From positions 124,001 through 188,000 of the forward strand of contig JAUHYW010000007.1 of the NCBI GenBank assembly GCA_030426085.1: 64,000 nucleotides of DNA, given 5' to 3'. The notes beneath the pieces are model-generated. The model did not search any database. It had not been told where the DNA came from and saw nothing but the letters and a program-made list of their open reading frames with translations. A program made the position numbers and the translations under genes. Source of the stretch: a bacterium (GTDB lineage: Bacteria; Myxococcota_A; Bradymonadia; UBA7976; UBA1532). Below, in pieces: positions 18,029 to 26,023 of the stretch. Position 1 is the first letter of the stretch. Every line of letters starts with the position of its first letter.

Positions 18029-18723
18029 TGTACAGCGATCCATCCCATCCGCTCGACCCGCCGCGGCCGCCGCTCACGGCGCGGACCCACCTCGCCGAGG
18101 TGGTGTCGGTGGCCGATCCCGACCGCCGCGGCCGGGTGCAGGTGCGCCTGTCGACCGCCGACGGCGTCACCGACCAGGACGCCCCCATCTGGGCCCTGGT
18201 GTCGGTGCCGGTGGCCGGCCCCGACTATGGCACCTTCATGCTGCCCGGCGTCGGCGACGAGGTGGTCGTGCAGTTCATCAACGGCGACCCCCGCCGCCCG
18301 CTGGTGGTGGGTTCGATCTGGCATGGCAAGGCGGCGCCCCCGGAGTCCATCTCGGGGGATGCCATCGAGTCGTGGACCCTGGTGGGACGCCGAGGGACGC
18401 GCATCGCGGTCGACGAGTCGCAGAGCGGCTCGGTCATCCGCTTGACGACCGTCGCCGGGGTCGACGCGACCCTGACCGACGAGGGCGGCGGGCGCATCAC
18501 CCTGTCGGCCAACGGCAGCACCGTCGAGATGACCCCCTCGGGCATCGACATCGACAGCGCCGGTCCGGTGGAGATCTCGGCGGCGACCGCCAAGCTGACC
18601 GCGGGCATGGTGACCGTCGAGGCCGGCATGTCGAAGTTCAACGGCGTGGTGCAGTGCGACACGCTCATCACGACGACGTGCGTGGCGACCACGTACACCC
18701 CGGGAGCGGGCAACGTATGGTGA
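18028..18723 (+). CDS. Spike protein, gp5/baseplate V-like (VgrG C-terminal half)
   Basis: 231 residues. Residues 20-110 hold the OB-fold block of gp5/gpV proteins (AEVVSVADPDRRGRVQVRL, GTFMLPGVGDEVVVQFINGD, RPLVVGSIWHG). The rest has short alternating beta repeats (GRITLSANGSTVEMTPSGIDI) as in a needle-like beta helix. No PAAR tip domain and no lysozyme domain are present. The start at 18028 overlaps the hub stop; an in-frame GTG at 18004 would add eight residues inside the hub gene. Confidence 0.87.
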   Translation: MYSDPSHPLDPPRPPLTARTHLAEVVSVADPDRRGRVQVRLSTADGVTDQDAPIWALVSVPVAGPDYGTFMLPGVGDEVVVQFINGDPRRPLVVGSIWHGKAAPPESISGDAIESWTLVGRRGTRIAVDESQSGSVIRLTTVAGVDATLTDEGGGRITLSANGSTVEMTPSGIDIDSAGPVEISAATAKLTAGMVTVEAGMSKFNGVVQCDTLITTTCVATTYTPGAGNVW

Positions 18724-20216
18724 CTTCGACCCACCCGGTGGTGCTGCGTGGGCCGCGCGCGCTCGGCGAAGAGGCGCCGTTCGTCGCTCAGCGCAGCGAT
18801 GATGGCTTCCTGCCGGCGATGCTCGAGGCGCTCGGGCGGCCCGATGACTGGACCGCCCTCGCCGACGACGCGACGCCGGTCGAGAACGGCGAGATGACGC
18901 TCTTCCAGCCGGTGCAGCGCACGTTCCACGTCGCGCTCGTCGAGGCGTACTGCGCCACGCTCGGCCGACCGCGGCTGGATCCGGCCCGGGTCGAGAGCGC
19001 GGGGCTCGTCATCCGTCGCATCACCGAGGACGGCGGGCGCGAGGCGTGGGGTCGCATCGACGAGTCACTGGTCGGGTGGCAGCCGCTGAGCGATCTCGAC
19101 GCCGATCCCGATCCCACCCGGCGTCCGACGCCCCGCACCGGGGTGGCGGCGCTCGACGCCCGCCTCGCCGCCGCCCGCCGGCTTCGCCCGGCGCTGTCAG
19201 AGTCGGTGGTCCGTCTCTTCGCCGCGCCGCCGGCGGCCGCCGAAGCCACCGGGCGCACGCTGCTGTATGGCATCGTGCCGACGACGAGCACCGAGATGAC
19301 CGAGCCCGAGCCGGTGAGCCTCACCGACAGCGAGGTGCGGGACGCGGTGCCGCCGATGCTCGCGCCCCAGGGCGGGGTCGTGCGCGTACCTCAGGTGGGC
19401 GCCTCGGCGACGGCGGCGATGGCCAACGACCCGTCGCTGGCCGACGAGCCCGAGTGGCAGTCGTACCTGGGTCTGCTGCAGCAGCTCGCGGTGCAGTTCG
19501 ACGCCTTCCGCGACGAGGCCGTCGCGGCGCTGTTCCGCGAGGCGCTCGAGCCGATCGCGACGACGGTGCACCCCGGGGACGGCACCGACCTCTGGACCCA
19601 CCTGAGCCGCGCGGCGGAGGTGCTGGTCTACGGGGGCTCGGGCAGTGTCGCGCTGCCGATGTGGTGGCCGACGATCGACGCGGCGACCCACGAGCGGGTC
19701 ATCCGCGCGGTCCGGGCGGGGCTCGAAGCCCGCTTCGGGCAGGTGGCGCCCCGCGAGCAGCGCTTCGGCCGGGCCGACGCCCGCTACACGCTGCGGGCCT
19801 TCGTGCGGGTGCGATCGCATCACGATGACTGCCCGACGACCCTCGTCTGGAGCCCCGAGAGCCGTCCCTTCGCCATCGCCCGCTGGTTCGAGCAGGGGCC
19901 GGTCAAGCCGGTGCCCATCGAGCTGCCCGAGGTGGGCGATGTCATGCGGCTGGCGCCGAACGTGACCTTCGCCGTGCCGCCGAGCCTCTTCGAGACGCTC
20001 AAGTCGCTCAAGCTCGACAAGCTGCTCGACGGCGAAGGCGAAGCGAAAGAAGGCAGCGGGCTGGGTTGGATCTGCGGGTTCAACATCCCGATCATCACCA
20101 TCTGCGCGTTCATCCTGCTCTTCATCATCCTCGCCCTCCTCCACATCGTGTTCTGGTGGCTGCCTTTCGTGAAGGTCTGCCTGCCGGTGCCACAGAGCCT
20201 CCGCGGTGACCGATGA
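18717..20216 (+). CDS. eCIS-associated protein with C-terminal membrane segment
   Basis: 499 residues. The first 440 are soluble, mixed alpha/beta, without a named domain. Residues about 457-491 form one long hydrophobic stretch containing ITICAFILLFIIL and HIVFWWLPFVK with two Cys and several aromatics, the only strong membrane segment among the structural genes here. From memory, similar C-terminal motifs occur in hypothetical proteins of related CIS clusters. It lies between spike and gp25 wedge genes and overlaps both. Membrane tethering of the particle or membrane contact on firing are possible; both are inference. Confidence 0.6.
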   Translation: MVTSTHPVVLRGPRALGEEAPFVAQRSDDGFLPAMLEALGRPDDWTALADDATPVENGEMTLFQPVQRTFHVALVEAYCATLGRPRLDPARVESAGLVIRRITEDGGREAWGRIDESLVGWQPLSDLDADPDPTRRPTPRTGVAALDARLAAARRLRPALSESVVRLFAAPPAAAEATGRTLLYGIVPTTSTEMTEPEPVSLTDSEVRDAVPPMLAPQGGVVRVPQVGASATAAMANDPSLADEPEWQSYLGLLQQLAVQFDAFRDEAVAALFREALEPIATTVHPGDGTDLWTHLSRAAEVLVYGGSGSVALPMWWPTIDAATHERVIRAVRAGLEARFGQVAPREQRFGRADARYTLRAFVRVRSHHDDCPTTLVWSPESRPFAIARWFEQGPVKPVPIELPEVGDVMRLAPNVTFAVPPSLFETLKSLKLDKLLDGEGEAKEGSGLGWICGFNIPIITICAFILLFIILALLHIVFWWLPFVKVCLPVPQSLRGDR

Positions 20217-20611
20217 CTCAGCGATCTCCGATACCCGTGCCGATCACATGGCCGCTGCTGGCGGTGCCTGACGAGGGCGGCCGGCTGCGATACCCGGCCG
20301 ATCTCGACGCCAGCGTGCGGCAGCGCATCGAGGCCATCCTCAGCGTGCGCCCTGGTGAGCAGCTCCAGCGGCCCCGCTTCGGCGCCGGGCTGGTGCGGTT
20401 CATCGACCAGCCGGACACCGTCCAGACCCGCCGTCGCATCCGCGACGCGGTCACCGAGGCCCTCGGCCGCTCCGAGACCCGGATCGACGTCGATCGGGTC
20501 GACGTGCTCGACGGGGACGGCCCCGGGCGCCTGCGGGTCGAGATCCACTATCGCCTGCGGCGCACGGGCAGCAACCGCCGCTTCGGCCTGACTCTGCAAC
20601 TGGGAGCCTGA
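20213..20611 (+). CDS. Baseplate wedge protein, gp25-like (Pvc9-like)
   Basis: 132 residues, the normal size. The GPW/gp25 core is clear: ILSVRPGEQLQRPRFGAGLVRFI...TRRRIRDAVTEALGRSETRIDVDRV. In tail-like machines gp25 nucleates sheath assembly on the baseplate. ATG 20213 overlaps the upstream stop by four bases and the stop ends one base before the baseplate J gene. Confidence 0.93.
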   Translation: MTQRSPIPVPITWPLLAVPDEGGRLRYPADLDASVRQRIEAILSVRPGEQLQRPRFGAGLVRFIDQPDTVQTRRRIRDAVTEALGRSETRIDVDRVDVLDGDGPGRLRVEIHYRLRRTGSNRRFGLTLQLGA

Positions 20612-20612
20612 C

Positions 20613-22790
20613 ATGCCCCTCGATCCGCCGCGCCTCGACGACCGGGGCTACGACGATCTCGTGGCCGAGCTGCTCGCCCGCATCCCGGCCCACACGCCCG
20701 AGTGGACCCACCCGGTGCAGGGCGACCCCGGGGTGACGCTCATCGAGCTGTTCGCCTGGCTGGCCGACACCATCCTGTACCGGGCCAACCTCGTGCCACC
20801 CCGCCAGCGGCGGGTCTTCCTCAAGCTGCTCGGCCTGCCGATGCGCCCCGCCCGCCCGGCCGAAGGGCTGGTGCGGGTCTCGTCGAGCGCCGAGACCCGC
20901 AAGACGCTGGCGATCGGCGCCCGCGTCGAGGGGCCGCCGGTCTTCGAGACCCGCGGCGAGCTGTCGGTGCTGCCGGTGGAGGGTCTGAGCTACTACAAGC
21001 GCCGCCTGAGCGCCGAAGAGGCTCAGGCGATGGCCGAGCTGATCGACGAGCTGGCCGGGCTGTACGAGGTCGAGGCGCCCGAGCCCTACGTGACGACGCC
21101 GGCCTTCCCGACCGATCGGCCGATTCCGGACGGGGTCGACCTGCCGGCGGTCGCGATCGACGGTGCGCTGTGGATCGCGCTGCTCGCGGCCGACGCGGAT
21201 CAGGTCGCGGCGGCCCGGAGCGCCCTGGCACCCGAGGACGGCGAGCACGCGATCATCAACGTGGGCGTCATCCCGGCGTCGACGCTCGTCGACCCGCTCG
21301 ACCGGGATCCGAGCCCGCGCGCGGTCGACCACGCCTGGGAGGTGACCGTCGCCGGCGACGAGGAGGACCCCTACCGCGGGCTCGTCGTCATCGAGGACGG
21401 CACCGAGGGGCTCACCCGCCCGGGCGTCGTGCGGCTGTCGCTGCCAGCGGACGCGATCGAGGCCCCCACCAACGACGTGACCGAGGATCTGGGCGCGGGC
21501 GTGGGTGATCTGCCGCCTCGGCTGGACGATCCCGACCGCGCGGGCCGCCTCGTGGGCTGGCTGCGCCTGCGGCTGACCGAGCCGTTGGAGGCGCTGCCGA
21601 TCGCATGGGCCGGCGTCAACGTTGTGACGATCGAGCAGCAGATTACCCGAAATGGCCTCATCGTCGGCATCGGCGATGGTCGGGCGGATCAGGTGGTGCA
21701 GCTCCCTGCGACGTCGGTCGATCGCGAGAGCCTGGCGATCGAGGTCGAGTTGGACGGGGCCTACCGGGCGGCGGTGCAGCTCGACGACATCGCGGCCGCC
21801 GGGCGGGATACGCTGGCCTACACGCTCGACGCCGAGGCGGGGCGGGTGACATTCGGGGACGGCGTCCGGGGGATCGTGCCGCCGGCCAACGCTCGCATCC
21901 GGGTGGAGACGCTGCGCGCCGGGGGCGGGGCGGACGGGAACCTGCCGGCGGGTCAGCTCGACGCGATCTCGGCCTTCGACCTCGACGGCGCGACCGTCAG
22001 CGGCCTGACAGTCGAACAGGTGGCTGGCACCTGGGGAGGCCGTGACCGCGAGACGCTGACCGAGGCCGAGAAGCGTATCCCGGCCTATCTGGCGCACGGC
22101 GACCGGGCCGTGACCGCCGACGACTTCGCTCGCCTGGCCTACGAGACGCCTGGGGTGCGCGTCTCACGGGTGGAGCTGCTGCCCCGCTTCAAGCCGCAGC
22201 AGCGGCGCTCGAACGTCCCGGGCGTCGTGTCGGTGATGGTCCTGCCCCACCGTGAGGGCTACGAGGCCCCCGCGCCGCGCCCCGACCGGCCCTTCCTCGA
22301 GGCGACCCACGCCTGGCTCGACGAGCGGCGCCTGATCGGCACCGAGCTGTACACCATCGGCTGCGAATACGTCGGTATCGGCGTAGCCACGGGCGTCGAG
22401 ATCCAGAGCGGACACCCCCGCGCGGCGACCCTCGAAGCGGTGCGCGACGCCCTGCGCGAGCACCTGTGGCCGCTGGCGCCCGGCGGCGACGGCGAGGGCT
22501 GGCCCCTGGGGCGGGCGGTGCGGGCCGAGCGGCTCGAGACCGTCGTGGCCCGGGTCGACGGGGTCGCCGTAGTGCGTGGTATCCGCCTGTTCGTCCGGGA
22601 GGGCGACCGCTGGCGGCGCCTGACCGGCTCGGCCGTGCAACTCACCGCGTGGCAGCTCCCCGAGCTGCTGAACGTGGTCGCCGTCGGCGTCGAGCCCGGA
22701 TCCCCCGACAGCGCCGTGCCCGACGATCTCTCGCCGCCGCGCGCGGTCGGCCAGGGCGTCGCGATCCCGGTCGTGCCGGAGGTGTGCTGA
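20613..22790 (+). CDS. Baseplate J-like protein (Pvc11-like)
   Basis: 725 residues. The N-terminal block IPAHTPEWTHPVQGDPGVTLIELFAWLADTILYRANLVPPR is diagnostic of putative baseplate assembly proteins of the gpJ/gp6 family. The C-terminal half carries AVTADDFARLAYETPGVRVSRVELLPRF and further gpJ features. In contractile machines this wedge protein forms the baseplate ring with gp25 and the tail-protein-I component. About 250 residues in the middle (rich in Asp/Ala) look like an insertion. ATG 20613. Confidence 0.92.
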   Translation: MPLDPPRLDDRGYDDLVAELLARIPAHTPEWTHPVQGDPGVTLIELFAWLADTILYRANLVPPRQRRVFLKLLGLPMRPARPAEGLVRVSSSAETRKTLAIGARVEGPPVFETRGELSVLPVEGLSYYKRRLSAEEAQAMAELIDELAGLYEVEAPEPYVTTPAFPTDRPIPDGVDLPAVAIDGALWIALLAADADQVAAARSALAPEDGEHAIINVGVIPASTLVDPLDRDPSPRAVDHAWEVTVAGDEEDPYRGLVVIEDGTEGLTRPGVVRLSLPADAIEAPTNDVTEDLGAGVGDLPPRLDDPDRAGRLVGWLRLRLTEPLEALPIAWAGVNVVTIEQQITRNGLIVGIGDGRADQVVQLPATSVDRESLAIEVELDGAYRAAVQLDDIAAAGRDTLAYTLDAEAGRVTFGDGVRGIVPPANARIRVETLRAGGGADGNLPAGQLDAISAFDLDGATVSGLTVEQVAGTWGGRDRETLTEAEKRIPAYLAHGDRAVTADDFARLAYETPGVRVSRVELLPRFKPQQRRSNVPGVVSVMVLPHREGYEAPAPRPDRPFLEATHAWLDERRLIGTELYTIGCEYVGIGVATGVEIQSGHPRAATLEAVRDALREHLWPLAPGGDGEGWPLGRAVRAERLETVVARVDGVAVVRGIRLFVREGDRWRRLTGSAVQLTAWQLPELLNVVAVGVEPGSPDSAVPDDLSPPRAVGQGVAIPVVPEVC

Positions 22791-22791
22791 G

Positions 22792-25185
22792 GTGGACGCC
22801 AATCGCCAACGCTTCTGGCTGCTCGCCGACGAGCGGCACTATGCCCTCGCCGCCGGGGCCGCGTACGACGACGCCCGGCGCGCGCTGAGCCTCGCGAGCC
22901 AGCGCACGCTGCCGACCTTCGACACCGAGGACCAGGCGTACGAGGACGCCTACGCCCTGGGCCTCACCGCGCTGCCCGAGGTCCTCGACCGCTTCGGCGT
23001 CCGGGGCCACGTCGCCACCGACGGGTCGGTGGTCGGCGACGCCGCCGCCGGGGAGATGCGCTGGCTCGACACGAACCCGCTCAACGAGGCCGTGCGCGAT
23101 CTGGTCCTCGGCCTGGACGACGTCCTCTACGTCGCCTACGCGAGCAGCATCTGGCTGGTCGACCTGCGCCAGCGATGGGCGCCGACCGCGATCACCCTCG
23201 CGGGCTTCTCGCCGTGGCGCCTCGCGCCGGCCCCCGGTGGTGGAGTGTGGGCCATCGAAGAGACCGCCGCCGGGATCAGCCGCGTGGCCCGCAGCACGGG
23301 CCATCCCCTGCCCGACGGCCTCCAGCTCACCCCGGGGCCGGGCGTCTTCCGACCCGACCCCGAAGACCCCCGGCCGCCGAAGCTGACCCGGGTGTCGACC
23401 GCCGACTTGAAGACCGACGGCGTCGTCGTGAGCATCGCGTCCGATCCGGACGGGCGACTCGCCGCGCTGGTGCTCGAGCCCGAAGGGCCCGCGGTGCGCG
23501 TGCTCGAAGGCGGTCGCTGGCTCACCGGGGCGAAGCTGGGCGGGGTGGACGGGGCCTATGACATCGCGTGGTTCGGCGCCGACCGGTGGGCGATCCTGGC
23601 GCCGCTGCTCGAAGAGGCGCCGGTCTACCCCGTGACCGCACCCGGCGACCCCGACGACGACCCCGTGCTGCCGCTCGGCGACTATCACCCGCTCGTCGGC
23701 TACGACGGCGGGCGCTTCGTGCGCGGCCCGCTGGGCACGCCGACCTATCTCACCACCGATGGCATCGCCCGACCGGTGCGCCGCCTCTCGCTGCCCAGCC
23801 GCGCCCGCCAGGCGATGGTGGGCGTCGCGCCCGAGTCGGTGTTCGACGGCGGCCGGGCGCGCTTCCCATGGCATCGCCTGATCCTCGAAGCCGACCTGCC
23901 GCCGATGTGCGCGGTGCGAATCCATCTGGCCGCCACCGAGACCCGCGATCCGCCCGCCCTCGAGCCGGACGCCGAAGGCGGCGACGCCCACTGGTTCACC
24001 CACAGCTTCGGCGACGACCGCGACGTGGCCCACGGGGTGCCCCGCGGGGCGCGCATGCCGGCCTCCGAGCTGCCGTTCCACCCGGGGCTGCTGCCCTGCC
24101 CCGATCGACCGACGTCGGCGTTCTACACCGCGCTGGTGCAGCGGGCCGGCCATACGACCCGCACGCTGCGGGGCCGCTTCCTGCACACGCGGATCGAGCT
24201 GATCGGCGACGGGCGGGCGACCCCCGAGGTGGCCGCGGTCCGGGTCTATGGCGCACGCTTCTCGCTGGTCGAGAACTACCTGCCCGAGCTGTACCGGGAG
24301 ACAGTGTACGGCGACGACGCCCACGCGCCGGCCGATCGCACCACCGGGGCCGACTTCCTCGAGCGATTCGTGGGTCTATTCGAAGGCATCCTGACACCCA
24401 TCGAAGATCGCATCGCCCACGCCCACCTGCTCACCGATCCGGCGACCGCGCCCGACGAAGCGCTCGACTGGCTCGCCGGGTGGGTCGGGCTGACGCTGCA
24501 CCCCGCGATCCCACCCGAGCGACGCCGAGCCCTCATCGCCGCCGCCGTGCCACTCGCCCGTCGGCGGGGCACGCTGAACGGCCTCGAGCGGGCGGTGGAC
24601 CTCGTCACCGGGGGCGCGGTCGAGCGGGGCGAGGTCGTGATCGTCGAAGACTTCCGCCTACGGCGCACCTTCGCGACCATCCTCGGGGCCGATCTGCGGG
24701 CGGTCGACGACGCGCTCACCGGCGGGCTGACGGTCACCGGCAACTCGATCGTGGGCGATACGCTCATGCTCGGGCGCCCCGAGCGCAAGGCGTTCCTGGC
24801 GCTCTTCTCGGACGACCTCGACCGCCGGCCCGACGAAGAGGCGGCGGTCGAGGCGCTGTACGCCGACCTCGCCTGGCGGGTGACCGTGCTCGTGCAGCGC
24901 GAGCAGGGGCTCGAGCTGCTCGGTCTCGTCCGCCGGACCGTCGCCCGCTGCACCCCGGCCCACGTCGAGGCCCGGGTCGTCGCGGCGAGCCACCCGCTCG
25001 TCGTCGGCGTGCAGAGCCTCGTAGGCGTCGACACCTACCTCGGCCAGCGGGCGCCGCTGCAGCCGGTCCGCATCGGCCACGATCGGGTCGGAACCGGCGC
25101 CCGCCGGGTCCTCGCCCCGCCCAGCCTCGACCCCGACCTCGCATACGGCTCCGCGCCGGCGACCGACCCGCAAGGAGAACCCTGA
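22792..25185 (+). CDS. Baseplate tail-protein-I-like protein with N-terminal propeller-like region (Pvc12-like)
   Basis: 797 residues. The C-terminal third (ENYLPELYRE...FLERFVGLFEGILTPIEDRIAH...LDWLAGWVGL...RRGTLNGLERAVDLVTGG) matches the tail-protein-I family that completes the baseplate wedge with gpJ. Residues 1-400 have repeated DGR/GGVW/DG-type turns, suggesting a beta-propeller fused in front. Start GTG 22792 is one base after the upstream stop. Its stop overlaps the next start (TGATG). The fusion makes this protein much longer than phage homologues. Confidence 0.85.
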   Translation: MDANRQRFWLLADERHYALAAGAAYDDARRALSLASQRTLPTFDTEDQAYEDAYALGLTALPEVLDRFGVRGHVATDGSVVGDAAAGEMRWLDTNPLNEAVRDLVLGLDDVLYVAYASSIWLVDLRQRWAPTAITLAGFSPWRLAPAPGGGVWAIEETAAGISRVARSTGHPLPDGLQLTPGPGVFRPDPEDPRPPKLTRVSTADLKTDGVVVSIASDPDGRLAALVLEPEGPAVRVLEGGRWLTGAKLGGVDGAYDIAWFGADRWAILAPLLEEAPVYPVTAPGDPDDDPVLPLGDYHPLVGYDGGRFVRGPLGTPTYLTTDGIARPVRRLSLPSRARQAMVGVAPESVFDGGRARFPWHRLILEADLPPMCAVRIHLAATETRDPPALEPDAEGGDAHWFTHSFGDDRDVAHGVPRGARMPASELPFHPGLLPCPDRPTSAFYTALVQRAGHTTRTLRGRFLHTRIELIGDGRATPEVAAVRVYGARFSLVENYLPELYRETVYGDDAHAPADRTTGADFLERFVGLFEGILTPIEDRIAHAHLLTDPATAPDEALDWLAGWVGLTLHPAIPPERRRALIAAAVPLARRRGTLNGLERAVDLVTGGAVERGEVVIVEDFRLRRTFATILGADLRAVDDALTGGLTVTGNSIVGDTLMLGRPERKAFLALFSDDLDRRPDEEAAVEALYADLAWRVTVLVQREQGLELLGLVRRTVARCTPAHVEARVVAASHPLVVGVQSLVGVDTYLGQRAPLQPVRIGHDRVGTGARRVLAPPSLDPDLAYGSAPATDPQGEP

Positions 25186-26021
25186 TGTCATCCGAAGAGT
25201 ACGCCGATCCGCTCGTCGCACCGGCCAGCGAGGGCCCCGACCGGCTTCACTATGCCATCGGCATGATGCTCGACGCCGAAGACTTCGCCGACGAGCAACG
25301 CTATCACCGCGGCCGCCTCGCCCGGGCGCTGCGCTACCTGTTCGGCACCGGCACCGTCGCCGGGCTCAACGTCGAGGAGCAGCCCGGCGGGGGCGCGCCG
25401 ACCGAAGAGATCCGGGTGACGGCCGGCCTGGCCATCGACCCGCTCGGGCGCCTGCTCGAGCTGCCCCGGGCGGTGTGCATGGACCTCGGGCGCTGGTTCG
25501 ATGCCGTCGTCGCCGACGACGACCAGCGGGCCCTGCTGCTCGACGCCCGGGGTGGCGATGACATGGTCACGGTGGATGTCTTCGCCCGCTTCTGCGTCTG
25601 CCCCCGGGGCCTGACGCCGGCTTTCGCCACCGGCCCCTACGACGCCCTCGACGCCGCCCAGCCGTCGCGGCTGCGGGACGGGGTCGAAGTGTTCCTGGCG
25701 ATCCGAACGAACCCGGCCTTCGAGCCACCGCCTGCGAGCCCGCCCCTGTGGGACGACGCCGGCATCCGCGCCGCCCGACGCATCCATGGCTGGCGCGAAG
25801 GCAGCGACGCCTGGAGCCAGGACCTGCCCGACGCTCTGCCCGAGCACGGCGACGACGTCGATCCCACCGCGGTGATGCTGGCCCGGCTCGCCGTGAAGGT
25901 GACCGGCGCCGGCGACCCCGAGAGCCTGACGCTCGCCGCCGAGGCGGTCGGCGTGGAGAACGACATCCGCCGCATGGTCCCCGCCATCGGCCCCATCATC
26001 CGACCCCCGTCCGGAGTTTGA
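25185..26021 (+). CDS. eCIS baseplate-associated protein, module family A
   Basis: 278 residues. Residues about 25-93 carry a pattern shared with the next two genes: MMLDAEDFADEQRYHRGRL, GTGTVAGLNV, then IRVTAGLAIDPLGRLLEL. This module occurs in hypothetical proteins of phage-like and eCIS clusters; its function is not established. The rest has a CVCP motif and no recognised domain. It overlaps the tail-protein-I gene (TGATG) and is followed after two bases by the second family member, so the three are probably sequential parts of one substructure. Confidence 0.55.
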   Translation: MSSEEYADPLVAPASEGPDRLHYAIGMMLDAEDFADEQRYHRGRLARALRYLFGTGTVAGLNVEEQPGGGAPTEEIRVTAGLAIDPLGRLLELPRAVCMDLGRWFDAVVADDDQRALLLDARGGDDMVTVDVFARFCVCPRGLTPAFATGPYDALDAAQPSRLRDGVEVFLAIRTNPAFEPPPASPPLWDDAGIRAARRIHGWREGSDAWSQDLPDALPEHGDDVDPTAVMLARLAVKVTGAGDPESLTLAAEAVGVENDIRRMVPAIGPIIRPPSGV

Positions 26022-26023
26022 CT

